Assembly (NCBI GenBank): GCA_003030785.1
Contig: PYVH01000003.1
Coordinates: 2,094-66,093 of the forward strand
Length of the DNA stretch: 64,000 nt
From: Marinobacter sp. B9-2
GTDB taxonomy: Bacteria > Pseudomonadota > Gammaproteobacteria > Pseudomonadales > Oleiphilaceae
Direction: 5' to 3'
In this document: piece after piece, positions 1-8,090 of the stretch
Layout: the number at the start of each line of letters is the position of its first letter
How positions within the stretch are numbered: position 1 is the first letter of the stretch
Position numbers and translations under genes: made by a program
The notes under the pieces: model-generated
The model's input: only the letters and a program-made list of their open reading frames with translations
Told to the model about the DNA's origin: nothing
Database searches by the model: none

Positions 1-2
1 CA

Positions 3-182
3 GAGAGTCGCAGTCTGCCCCGGCAATTGCCCCGCCGAGAGCACGTGCGTCTTTATCTGATTTGTCTGCTGGAAGCAGAGAAGGCGTACAGCCGCGTCCA
101 GAAAGCATTTTTCGAGGGTAACCAGGAAGCCCTTGACCGGGGCTGGGAGGAAGTAGCGGCAGAGCCTGAGCCCAGAACTTGA
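3..182 (+). CDS. C-terminal end of an unrecognised protein (partial)
   Basis: An open frame enters from the left edge and ends with TGA at 180-182, giving the last 59 residues of a protein. The tail is charged and helical (many Leu, Glu, Arg and Lys) and ends in a short Glu/Pro stretch. I do not recognise the family. In pseudomonads the neighbours of psrA are lexA and sulA, but this tail does not look like either to me. Its stop codon lies inside the -35 box of the psrA promoter. The frame could be fortuitous since only 180 bases are visible, so confidence is moderate. Confidence 0.5.
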   Translation, partial: ESRSLPRQLPRREHVRLYLICLLEAEKAYSRVQKAFFEGNQEALDRGWEEVAAEPEPRT

Positions 183-207
183 CACAAGTGCACTTCAAAC
201 GTATGTT
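179..207 (+). promoter_or_regulatory. psrA promoter
   Basis: A consensus -35 TTGACA at 179-184 is followed after 17 bases by TATGTT at 202-207, a four-of-six match to the -10 consensus. It is the only good sigma-70 promoter ahead of psrA, and the operators at 196-222 cover its -10 box. Confidence 0.6.
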
Positions 208-222
208 TCAAACAGACGTTTG
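196..222 (+). promoter_or_regulatory. tandem PsrA-type operators
   Basis: Two inverted repeats share one base: CAAAC-GTAT-GTTTC at 196-209 and CAAAC-AGAC-GTTTG at 209-222. Both fit the known PsrA recognition pattern (G/C)AAAC-N4-GTTT(C/G). They cover the -10 box and the start-site region of the psrA promoter, which predicts negative autoregulation relieved by long-chain fatty acids or their CoA esters. Confidence 0.7.
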
Positions 223-242
223 CTAGAGGCATTGATAACAAA

Positions 243-920
243 ATGGCGCAGTCTGATACCGTTGACCGGATTCTCGATGCAGCCGAAGAGCTGTTCGCCG
301 ACCGGGGTTTCTCGGAAACCTCGCTCAGGATGATTACCAGTAAGGCTAAAGTAAATCTGGCCGCTGTCAATTACCACTTTGGCTCAAAGAACGCCCTGAT
401 CCATGCCGTATTTGCGCGCTTTCTGACGCCGTTTTCCGCGACACTGGAAAACGCCTTCGACGAGCTCGAAGAGCGGTGTGACGGCAAACCGCCAACGCTG
501 AATCAAACGCTATGGGCACTTACGGAAAGCGCGGTGCGCATGCCCCAGCGTAACGAGAAGGGTATCTCCATCTTCATGCGCCTGCTCGGGCTTGCCTACA
601 CCCAGTCCCAGGGGCATTTGCGCAAGTTCCTGGAACAGGAATACAGCGAGCCTTTCAGCCGTTTCATGCGGCTGCTCAAGGAGGCGACCCCGCAGCTATC
701 CTCTGTTGACCGTTACTGGCGCATCCAGTTCATGCTCGGGGCAACGGCGTTCACCATGTCCAGCAGCGATGCCCTGAGGGACATCCTGCAGAACAAGCTG
801 GGTGTGGAAACCACGATCCAGGAAATTGCTGCCCGCCTGGTTCCCTTCCTGGCTGCCGGGATGCAGGCGGAAGACGCCATGCTGATTCCGCCGGTCGGCA
901 GCAAGGTCTCGGTTGCCTGA
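243..920 (+). CDS. psrA: TetR-family regulator PsrA
   Basis: This 225-residue protein has a TetR helix-turn-helix in residues 5-55 (ILDAAEELFADRGFSETSLR, then VNYHFGSKNAL) and a helical ligand-binding domain after it. The sequence and length match PsrA of Pseudomonas, which senses long-chain fatty acids, represses itself and beta-oxidation genes, and activates rpoS there. The ATG at 243 has only a weak ribosome site (AGAGG near 225). The tandem operators just upstream support both the identity and autoregulation. The next gene starts 56 bases downstream on the same strand. Which genes it controls in this organism cannot be seen from the window. Confidence 0.85.
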   Translation: MAQSDTVDRILDAAEELFADRGFSETSLRMITSKAKVNLAAVNYHFGSKNALIHAVFARFLTPFSATLENAFDELEERCDGKPPTLNQTLWALTESAVRMPQRNEKGISIFMRLLGLAYTQSQGHLRKFLEQEYSEPFSRFMRLLKEATPQLSSVDRYWRIQFMLGATAFTMSSSDALRDILQNKLGVETTIQEIAARLVPFLAAGMQAEDAMLIPPVGSKVSVA

Positions 921-976
921 GTTCCTCTCTCTCGGTTAGGCTTCCCCTCTGAACCTCCGAGGGAGCCTGGCCGGTT

Positions 977-1471
977 TTGACGCATCCCGCATCCGTCCGC
1001 ATCGACATTGATCTGCCCCTTCAGCGCCTCCGGCTTGAAACCGGAGGCGGTGAGCTTATTGCATCCTATCCGGTTTCCACTGCGCTGAATGGCGCGGGTG
1101 AGAGCGATGGCAGTGGCTGTACGCCCCGGGGAGAGCATTATATCCGGGCCTGTATTGGCGCCGGACTTCCGGCCGGAACTGTCTTCCGGGCCCGGCGCCC
1201 CACCGGCGAAATCTACAGCGCCGAACTTGCCCGGCGGCACCCTGACCGCGACTGGATCCTGAGTCGGATTCTCTGGTTGTGTGGCCGCGAATGGGGCAAA
1301 AACAGGGGGCCGGGTGTCGATACTTTCCGCCGCTTCATATACATTCACGGCACGCCGGACAGCGAGCCTATGGGAATACCGCTGTCCCACGGCTGTGTGC
1401 GGATGCGCAATGAAGACATTGTTGATCTTTTTGATCGCGTTGTGCCGGGAACGGTCGTTTCCATTCGATAA
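977..1471 (+). CDS. L,D-transpeptidase (YkuD domain)
   Basis: A 164-residue protein made almost entirely of a YkuD domain. The catalytic signature is clear near the C-terminus: HGT, then G-x3-SHGCVRM, with Cys as the nucleophile that cross-links peptidoglycan peptides 3-3 or attaches proteins. I see no signal peptide, so export is unclear; short YkuD proteins of this type (ErfK/YbiS-like) are common beside psrA relatives. The start used is TTG at 977, preceded by GAGGGAG at 959-965. In Pseudomonas the place after psrA is taken by nagZ, another cell-wall gene; nagZ is absent here. The mscS-type gene begins 24 bases after the stop. Confidence 0.8.
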   Translation: MTHPASVRIDIDLPLQRLRLETGGGELIASYPVSTALNGAGESDGSGCTPRGEHYIRACIGAGLPAGTVFRARRPTGEIYSAELARRHPDRDWILSRILWLCGREWGKNRGPGVDTFRRFIYIHGTPDSEPMGIPLSHGCVRMRNEDIVDLFDRVVPGTVVSIR

Positions 1472-1495
1472 ACCTTTCGAGACCAGAGGGATCCG

Positions 1496-2719
1496 ATGAT
1501 CGGGGATGTTATGGCCATGGTGAGTGGCTGGATCGAGAATTTCGGGCTGCTGTCTGAAGCCTGGCGTGTCGGGATTGTCGTATTTGCGCTGGTGTTCGCA
1601 ACGGCCGCGGTGGCGTACATCGCAAGCCACATTATCGTTGCTATCGAGCGCAAGTTCAGCCAGACCAAAAACCTGTGGGACGATGCCTTGTTGCACGCCG
1701 CCCGCAAACCGGTCGTGGCCTTTGTCTGGTTGCAAGGCGTCTACTGGGCTGCAGAAGTGGCTCATCGCTACTCGGAAGCGGAGATCTTCAAGGTCAACGA
1801 TTCGCTTCTGCAGCTCGGGTTTGTCTTCGTTCTGGTATGGGCGGTCCTGAGGCTGATCAAGGAAGCCGAGGGGATTCTGGTATCGCCGCTGAAAATGAAA
1901 CAGCCCATGGACTACACCACCGTCAACGCGGTGAGCAAGTTGTCCCGGGCGGTGGTTATCATTACCGCGGTGCTGATTGCGATGCAGTCCATGGGCTACA
2001 GCATTTCCGGGGTCCTGGCCTTCGGCGGCGTGGGTGGTATTGCAGTCGGCTTCGCCGCGAAGGACCTGTTGGCCAACTTTTTCGGCGGTTTTATTATCCA
2101 TCTCGACCGACCGTTCAAGGTTGGGGACTGGGTGCGGTCCCCGGACCGAAACATTGAGGGTACGGTTGAGCACATCGGCTGGCGTCTGACCACCATCCGT
2201 ACCTTCGACAAACGTCCGCTTTATGTGCCCAATGCTGCGTTTACCACCATCGCAGTGGAAAACCCCTCACGCATGACCAACCGCAGGATCTACGAGACGA
2301 TTGGCATCCGGTATGCCGATGTCGGGCAGATGGCAACCATCGTCGACGACATCAAGGCCATGCTGCAGCAGCATGAGGACATCGACAGCGATCAGACCCT
2401 GATTGTGAACTTCCTGGCGTTCAACGCGTCGTCTCTGGATATCATGGTGTACACCTTCACCAAGACCACCCAGTGGGTGCAGTTCCACGAGGTGAAGCAG
2501 GATGTATTGCTGAAAATCAGCGACATTATCGAGGGTTACGGTGCCGAAGTGGCCTTCCCGACCCGAACTCTGCATCTTCCGGACGGCGTCCGGCTATCCG
2601 GATCGCAGTCCGCGGGAGCCTCGGACAAGAGCGAGGCGGATTCTTCCGGCAAGAGCGCCGAGACATTGCAGAACCGTCAGACAACCGGAGATTTGGAAGA
2701 CTCAGGAGATTCAGAATGA
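1496..2719 (+). CDS. MscS-family mechanosensitive ion channel
   Basis: A 407-residue inner-membrane protein. Hydrophobic segments lie at about residues 20-48, 70-92, 100-125 and 145-200, the last being the pore-lining TM3 region rich in Gly and Ala (VLAFGGVGGIAVGFAAKDLL) that defines MscS. A cytoplasmic beta domain follows (FKVGDWV), and the final 45 residues are a polar Ser/Glu/Asp-rich tail. It should open under membrane tension during hypo-osmotic shock. It is larger than E. coli MscS (286 residues) because of the extra N-terminal helices. The stop overlaps the start of the phosphorylase gene (ATGA at 2716-2719), implying coupled translation. Confidence 0.88.
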   Translation: MIGDVMAMVSGWIENFGLLSEAWRVGIVVFALVFATAAVAYIASHIIVAIERKFSQTKNLWDDALLHAARKPVVAFVWLQGVYWAAEVAHRYSEAEIFKVNDSLLQLGFVFVLVWAVLRLIKEAEGILVSPLKMKQPMDYTTVNAVSKLSRAVVIITAVLIAMQSMGYSISGVLAFGGVGGIAVGFAAKDLLANFFGGFIIHLDRPFKVGDWVRSPDRNIEGTVEHIGWRLTTIRTFDKRPLYVPNAAFTTIAVENPSRMTNRRIYETIGIRYADVGQMATIVDDIKAMLQQHEDIDSDQTLIVNFLAFNASSLDIMVYTFTKTTQWVQFHEVKQDVLLKISDIIEGYGAEVAFPTRTLHLPDGVRLSGSQSAGASDKSEADSSGKSAETLQNRQTTGDLEDSGDSE

Positions 2720-3504
2720 CGTCACCGGAGAAAATGCACCCTGTTGGCATCATTGGCGGCACCGGCCTCACCACTCTGTCAGGCCTTGAGATTACCGGTG
2801 AGAAGCCGGTCAGGACATCCTGGGGCGTTCCATCCGCGCCCCTCGTTGAGGGCCACTTGGGGGATCAGCCGGTCATCTTCCTGTCGCGCCATGGTAACCC
2901 CCATCGTATTCCACCCCACCAGGTGAACTATCGGGCCAATTTGCGGGCCCTCTACGAAGCCGGGGTCCGAACGGTGATCGGGGTTAACGCTGTGGGTGGG
3001 ATTCACCCGGATATGGGGCCTGCCCATGTGGTTATTCCCGATCAGATTATTGACTACACCTGGGGGCGTGCCAGCACCTTTTACGAGGGCGATCTGGACT
3101 CGGTAACCCACATTGATTTCACCTGGCCCTACGATGAGAGTGCGCGTCAGATTCTCATTGATGCCGCCGGCGCTGAAAATGTGCCGTTCTCCGGTTTCGG
3201 GGTGTACGGGGCAACCCAGGGCCCGAGGCTGGAAACGGCGGCGGAGATCATCCGGATGGAGCGGGACGGCTGCGACCTGGTGGGCATGACCGGTATGCCG
3301 GAAGCTGCCCTGGCGGCGGAACTGGGGATGCGCTACGTCTGTCTCGGGCTGGTGGTGAACTGGGCCGCCGGTAAATCCGACCACGTCATTACCATGGAAG
3401 AAATCGAAGCGGCCATCGAGCAGGGAATGTCCGGGGTCAAGCGGATTCTCGAGGTCTCTATGGCCGGTCTTGGGGTGCTTACTCCGTTGTCTCAATCTTC
3501 TTGA
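2716..3504 (+). CDS. S-methyl-5'-thioinosine (or thioadenosine) phosphorylase
   Basis: A 262-residue member of the purine nucleoside phosphorylase/MTAP family. Visible motifs are IIGGTGL at the start, the phosphate-site RHGNPHRIPPHQVNYRAN, NAVGGIH, TQGPRLET and MTGMPEAALAAEL. It cleaves methylthio-nucleosides left from polyamine synthesis or acyl-homoserine-lactone production. In Pseudomonas the gene in this position was shown to prefer methylthioinosine, so that activity is most likely here. ATG 2716 is chosen because AGGAG lies 8 bases before it and it overlaps the mscS stop; Met at 2734 is an alternative. The 3' end overlaps the convergent csiV gene by 26 bases. Confidence 0.85.
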   Translation: MTSPEKMHPVGIIGGTGLTTLSGLEITGEKPVRTSWGVPSAPLVEGHLGDQPVIFLSRHGNPHRIPPHQVNYRANLRALYEAGVRTVIGVNAVGGIHPDMGPAHVVIPDQIIDYTWGRASTFYEGDLDSVTHIDFTWPYDESARQILIDAAGAENVPFSGFGVYGATQGPRLETAAEIIRMERDGCDLVGMTGMPEAALAAELGMRYVCLGLVVNWAAGKSDHVITMEEIEAAIEQGMSGVKRILEVSMAGLGVLTPLSQSS

Positions 3505-4339
3505 AGAAAACCAGCACGCCGATGGTGGGGGAGTCCAGGAAGTGGATTTCCTCACTGCGCATCCGGCGGGTTTCCCGAATCCAGGTCAACAGCTCAAGCG
3601 GGGCAGGCTCCGCCAGCACAGGGAGCTGCTGAGCTGCCGCCCCTTCGGTTGTCGCTGCGACCGCCGGTGTCTCTTCAGTGTCTGATGCCTGGGCGGGCGA
3701 TGGCGTCTCCCGGGACAGGTCAGTAACAGTATCTACAGACTGCTCTGGCATCTTCTCTGCGAGCTGCCAGTGATTGAGGTGAACGTTGACGTGCAGATAG
3801 CGTTGCCGGTCGATGGTGATGTGGCCTTCAACGTCTCTGGCGCGAGCGTCTTCAATCCAGTCGCCTGCTCTCACCCGTAAAGGCGTGCCTTCGTAATCCG
3901 GCGGGAACGCTTCGTACCAACCCGCAGCGACGAGTACTCGGTACCGGCCGCTGCGTTCAAGCCTGGCTGCTGCGCTGGCAAGATGAAGGTCGTCCCGGGG
4001 CGCCAGCTCGAGAGTGGTTTCCGTGGTGCCATCCTTCATCGCTGACCAGAGAACCTCCTCGGTTTCCGTCGGCGCGTCTACCGTGCGGCCAGACATCCGC
4101 TCATTCACGGCCTCGGGCTCTATAATCCGCTCAAGAATCACGAACTCGGCGCGGTAGTAGTCGTCGGGAATGGGGGTGCCAGGCTCAAGGGGCAGTGCTG
4201 CCCGGTCGGGCTGCTGGGCAGCCGCTGTGGCTGCGAAGCTCAGCAGGAGGGCGGCCAGGAAGGCCCGGGTCGGGTATCGGCACCAGCGAATTCCGTCAAT
4301 CTGCAAGGGTCGTACTCCACATGTTGGTCGGCTATTCAT
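3479..4339 (-). CDS. csiV: CsiV-type periplasmic peptidoglycan-binding protein
   Basis: A 286-residue exported protein. Residues 25-43 form a signal-peptide core (AFLAALLLSFAATAAAQ). The mature part begins with YYRAEFVILER and ends with a conserved block RRMRSEEIHFLDSPTIGVLV, both typical of the CsiV family. CsiV is a protease-substrate or peptidoglycan-binding adaptor studied in Vibrio; in many gammaproteobacteria it sits next to mfd as here. The ATG overlaps the mfd stop (4336-4339), so the two are translated from one message. A Thr/Glu/Ala-rich linker lies at about residues 200-240. Function beyond the family name is uncertain. Confidence 0.8.
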   Translation of the reverse strand: MNSRPTCGVRPLQIDGIRWCRYPTRAFLAALLLSFAATAAAQQPDRAALPLEPGTPIPDDYYRAEFVILERIIEPEAVNERMSGRTVDAPTETEEVLWSAMKDGTTETTLELAPRDDLHLASAAARLERSGRYRVLVAAGWYEAFPPDYEGTPLRVRAGDWIEDARARDVEGHITIDRQRYLHVNVHLNHWQLAEKMPEQSVDTVTDLSRETPSPAQASDTEETPAVAATTEGAAAQQLPVLAEPAPLELLTWIRETRRMRSEEIHFLDSPTIGVLVFFKKIETTE

Positions 4340-7300
4340 GAGCCGGACGCGTCACTTTTTGCAGGCTCCAGCTCGCCAAGCATCCGGGAAATGCCGTCGA
4401 GTTTACCACCGGTTGTGGCATCCTTCAGCCGAAAACGGAAGCTGTTGGCACCTTCGAGCCGGTATTGGTCCGGTGCGGATTGCACTTTTTTAACCAGAAC
4501 CAGAGGGTCCACCGGTGTAGAGCTGCCAAACTCGAGGCGCGCCCATTCCTTGCCGGCGTCCACTTTCACGATGCCCAGGGCTTCCGCGCGAAGACGTAGC
4601 TCGGTCTGGCGGATCAGGTTCTTTGCCGGATCCGGTAACAAACCGAACCGGTCAATCATTTCAACCTGAAGTTCTTTTAATGCTTCCGGGCTGTCAACGC
4701 TGGCGATTCGCTTGTAGAGCATCAGGCGGTTATGGACATCCGGCAGGTAATCCTCGGGAATCAATGCCGGAATTCTCAGGTTCATTTCGGTGCCATGGCT
4801 CAGGGGCAGGTCGGCGTTGGGGGTTCGACCCTCCCGGATAGCCTTGACGGCTTCGTCCAGCAGCTGCATGTAGAGGGTAAAGCCGATACTTTCGATCTGG
4901 CCGCTTTGTTCTTCCCCCAGTAATTCCCCGGCGCCACGGATTTCCAGATCGTGGGTGGCCAGCATGAAGCCGGCGCCCAGGTCCTGGGCCTCCGAGATCG
5001 CGTCCAGCCGCTTTTTGGCGTCCGCCGTAATCGATTTCGGCGGTGGCGTCAGCAGGTAGGCGTAGGCCTGGTGGTGAGACCGGCCCACCCGACCCCGGAG
5101 CTGATGCAGCTGGGCCAGGCCAAATTTGTCCGCCCGCTCGATAATGATGGTGTTGGCGCTGGGAACGTCGATACCGGTTTCAATGATGGTTGAGCACACC
5201 AACACGTTGAAACGCTTGTGGTAGAAGTCCGACATGATCTTTTCCAGATCCCGCTCCCGCATCTGGCCGTGGGCCACGCCCACACGGGCTTCGGGAATCA
5301 GCGCCCGGAGATCCTCGGCAGCTTTCTCAATAGTCGCCACATCGTTATGGAGGAAGTAGACCTGACCACCACGGAGAATTTCCCGCAAAATGGCTTCCTT
5401 GACCATGGCGTTGTCTTTCTGGCGCACGAACGTTTTCACCGATAATCGACGTGCCGGGGGCGTTGCGATAATAGAGAGATCCCTCAGGTGCCCCATGGCC
5501 ATGTTCAGGGTGCGCGGAATTGGAGTCGCGGTCAGATTGAGCATGTCCACTTCTGCCCGCAGCGCTTTGAGCCTCTCCTTTTGCTGCACGCCAAAACGGT
5601 GCTCTTCATCAATGATGACCAGGCCAAGATTCTTGAACTTGATGTCGCCCTGAAGCAGCTTGTGGGTGCCGATGACAATATCCGCTTTGCCATTCTCCAC
5701 AGCCTCCAGAGCCTTGCTGGTCTGGCCGGCGGTGCGAAACCGACTCAGCAGCTCGACCTGTACCGGGGTATCGGAGAAGCGATCCCGGAACGATTCGTAG
5801 TGCTGTTGGGCCAGCAGGGTGGTGGGAACCAGTACAGCCACCTGTTTGCCGGACCAGGTCGCCATGAACGCCGCGCGCATGGCGACCTCGGTCTTGCCGA
5901 AGCCCACATCGCCGCATACCAGGCGGTCCATCGGTCGCTCACTGGTCATGTCCTCGAACACGGACTGAATGGCGACCTGCTGGTCCGGCGTTTCCTCGAA
6001 CGGGAAGCCGGCGGCAAAGGCGCGGTAGGCCTCCTTCGGATCCTCGAAGCTGAAGCCCTTACGTGCCTCCCGGCGAGCGTACACGTCCAGTAGCTCGGCG
6101 GCGGTATCGCGGATTTTCTCGAGGGCTTTCTGTTTGGCGTTGCTCCAGCGATCCGTTCCGAGTTTATGCAGTGGTGCATGCTCGGTGTCGTTGCCGGCAT
6201 AGCGGGAAATCAGGTGCAGGCTGGAGACCGGTACATAAAGTTTGGAGCCGCCGGCGTACTCAAGCATCAGAAATTCGCTGGCCTCACCCTCAACGGTGAT
6301 GGTTTCCAGGCCACGGTAGCGGCCAACGCCATGGTCAATGTGGACCACGGGCGCGCCGATCCTCAATTCCGACAGGTCCCGGAAACCGGCATCGTCAGTT
6401 TCTGTCGGCTTTTCCCGGCGACGCCGTTGCAAAACCCGCTCTCCGAAGAGGGCTGTTTCGGTAATCAGCGCAACGGAGTGCTCCGGAAGCACCAGGCCGT
6501 GTTCCATCGGAGCAATGGTAATGGCCAGTGGGCTCTCCTTGTCGTCAAGAAAGGCCTGCCAACCGGATAGGGTTTTCATTTCAAGGCCCTGCTCGCCCAG
6601 GTTCTCCATCAGGGCTTCGCGCCGGCCGGAAGATTCGGCGCAGATCAGCACGTGGCCGTCGAACTCTCCGAGGAACCGCTTGAGGCGACCGGCCGGATCC
6701 GCAGCCCGACCGTCCATAGCGATGTCCGGCAGGGTTTTTGTCCGGCAGTTGACCGATCCCGAGGCCTCCGTGGTCTCGGAGGAAATCGTCACCCTCGGGA
6801 AGGCTTTCAGGTGCCTGAACAACTCTTCCTGCTGCAGGAACAGGCGGGTGGGCGGCAGGATCGGCCGCAACCGGTCATGGCGTCGGTCTTCATACCGGTT
6901 ACGGGTTTCGCTGTCGAAATGGCTGACGGCATCGTTCAATCCGTCAGCGGTAAAGACATGGGTCGCCCCCGGCAGGTAATCAAACAGGGTGGCCGTCTCA
7001 TCGAAAAACAAGGGCAGATAGTACTCGATCCCCGGTGGGGTGATGCCGTGGGTCACGTCCTGGTAGATCGGAGTGTCCTTGTCGGCATCCGGGAACTGCT
7101 CGAACCAGCGGCTGCGGAAGCCCGAACGGGCTTCCTTGTGCCAGGGAAATTCGTAGGCAGGCAGCAGTTCGATGCGTTCGATCCGGTCTATCGAGCGCTG
7201 GGTTTCGGGGTCAAAGGTCCGGAGGGTTTCAATCTCATCATCGAACAGGTCAATCCGGTAGGGCTGGCTTGCCCCCATGGGAAAGATGTCGAGGATCGCG

Positions 7301-7869
7301 CCACGGACGGCGTATTCGCCGTGTTCATAGACATTCTCCGCGTGCCGGTAACCGGCCGCCTCAAGCTGCATTCGCCAGTTCTCGATGTCCAGGGACTGTC
7401 CCACTTCCAGAAGCAGGGTGTTGCCTTGCAGATAGTTAACCGGTGGCAGCCTGTGCATCAGGGTTCGTGCCGGAACCACCAATACGCCATGGCTGGTTGA
7501 GGGCAGGCGGTGCAGCGTACGGATTCGCCTGGAAATAATATCCTGATGGGGCGAAAACAGGTCGTAGGGCAGGGTTTCCCAGTCCGGCAGAGACAGCAGT
7601 TCCAGCCCGTCTTCGCTGACGGCCGGCCCATCTTCTTCCGGGGGCAGCCCGAGGAAGAAGCGCATGGCCTGCTCAAGCCTTATGGCGTCGGCGGTGCTGC
7701 GGGTAACGACCAGGGTCAGGCCCCTGTGGGCACGGGCACTTTCACAGATGGCCAGCGCGTCACTGCTGCCGTGCAATTGGCCCCAGATCCTGTGATCGGC
7801 CGGTCGTGACGGGAATGCCGGGGCAATCAGGGGTTGGGGCTGGGGGCTTCGGGTTGCACCTTGGCTCAT
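4336..7869 (-). CDS. mfd: transcription-repair coupling factor Mfd
   Basis: A 1177-residue protein of the usual Mfd length. The N-terminal third resembles UvrB (damage-recognition domains that recruit UvrA). The RNA-polymerase interaction domain lies around residues 490-560 (VVHIDHGVGRYRG). The RecG-like translocase follows, with Walker A GDVGFGKTE near residue 655, DEEH box (IIDEEHRFGVQQKE), and the TRG/helicase C motifs QLRGRVGRS. It removes RNA polymerase stalled at lesions and brings in UvrABC. Start ATG 7869 is the first in frame. It is the first gene of a two-gene unit with csiV. Confidence 0.97.
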   Translation of the reverse strand: MSQGATRSPQPQPLIAPAFPSRPADHRIWGQLHGSSDALAICESARAHRGLTLVVTRSTADAIRLEQAMRFFLGLPPEEDGPAVSEDGLELLSLPDWETLPYDLFSPHQDIISRRIRTLHRLPSTSHGVLVVPARTLMHRLPPVNYLQGNTLLLEVGQSLDIENWRMQLEAAGYRHAENVYEHGEYAVRGAILDIFPMGASQPYRIDLFDDEIETLRTFDPETQRSIDRIERIELLPAYEFPWHKEARSGFRSRWFEQFPDADKDTPIYQDVTHGITPPGIEYYLPLFFDETATLFDYLPGATHVFTADGLNDAVSHFDSETRNRYEDRRHDRLRPILPPTRLFLQQEELFRHLKAFPRVTISSETTEASGSVNCRTKTLPDIAMDGRAADPAGRLKRFLGEFDGHVLICAESSGRREALMENLGEQGLEMKTLSGWQAFLDDKESPLAITIAPMEHGLVLPEHSVALITETALFGERVLQRRRREKPTETDDAGFRDLSELRIGAPVVHIDHGVGRYRGLETITVEGEASEFLMLEYAGGSKLYVPVSSLHLISRYAGNDTEHAPLHKLGTDRWSNAKQKALEKIRDTAAELLDVYARREARKGFSFEDPKEAYRAFAAGFPFEETPDQQVAIQSVFEDMTSERPMDRLVCGDVGFGKTEVAMRAAFMATWSGKQVAVLVPTTLLAQQHYESFRDRFSDTPVQVELLSRFRTAGQTSKALEAVENGKADIVIGTHKLLQGDIKFKNLGLVIIDEEHRFGVQQKERLKALRAEVDMLNLTATPIPRTLNMAMGHLRDLSIIATPPARRLSVKTFVRQKDNAMVKEAILREILRGGQVYFLHNDVATIEKAAEDLRALIPEARVGVAHGQMRERDLEKIMSDFYHKRFNVLVCSTIIETGIDVPSANTIIIERADKFGLAQLHQLRGRVGRSHHQAYAYLLTPPPKSITADAKKRLDAISEAQDLGAGFMLATHDLEIRGAGELLGEEQSGQIESIGFTLYMQLLDEAVKAIREGRTPNADLPLSHGTEMNLRIPALIPEDYLPDVHNRLMLYKRIASVDSPEALKELQVEMIDRFGLLPDPAKNLIRQTELRLRAEALGIVKVDAGKEWARLEFGSSTPVDPLVLVKKVQSAPDQYRLEGANSFRFRLKDATTGGKLDGISRMLGELEPAKSDASGS

Positions 7870-8020
7870 GGGCAGTCTGGTTCTCCTGCAGTGGATGTCC
7901 GGGAGGCGGCGAGGCGCGTATTCTAACGCCCGCAGGTGACGCTGTCATGGCGGCGGCGGAGCGGCCGCTGACTGCCGGACAGGCAAACGAAATTTATACG
8001 AAGGTCATGGCCGCACGTAT

Positions 8021-8049
8021 TTGCGGTCAGCCGGATTAAGTTGGATAAT
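8021..8049 (+). promoter_or_regulatory. candidate gap promoter
   Basis: TTGCGG at 8021-8026 and GATAAT at 8044-8049 are separated by 17 bases, 41 bases ahead of the gap start codon. The -10 is good, the -35 only partial. Confidence 0.35.
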
Positions 8050-8090
8050 GTGCGCCCCAATTTCCAAGTGCCAACTGCAGAGGTTCAAGC

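Noticed and set aside
713-2173. Long minus-strand open frame opposite psrA, ldt and mscS
   Set aside because: Protein is low-complexity His/Pro/Arg-rich, without motifs, and it is fully antisense to three genes with recognised domains.
6652-7500. Plus-strand open frame inside mfd
   Set aside because: Antisense to conserved Mfd residues; no motif.
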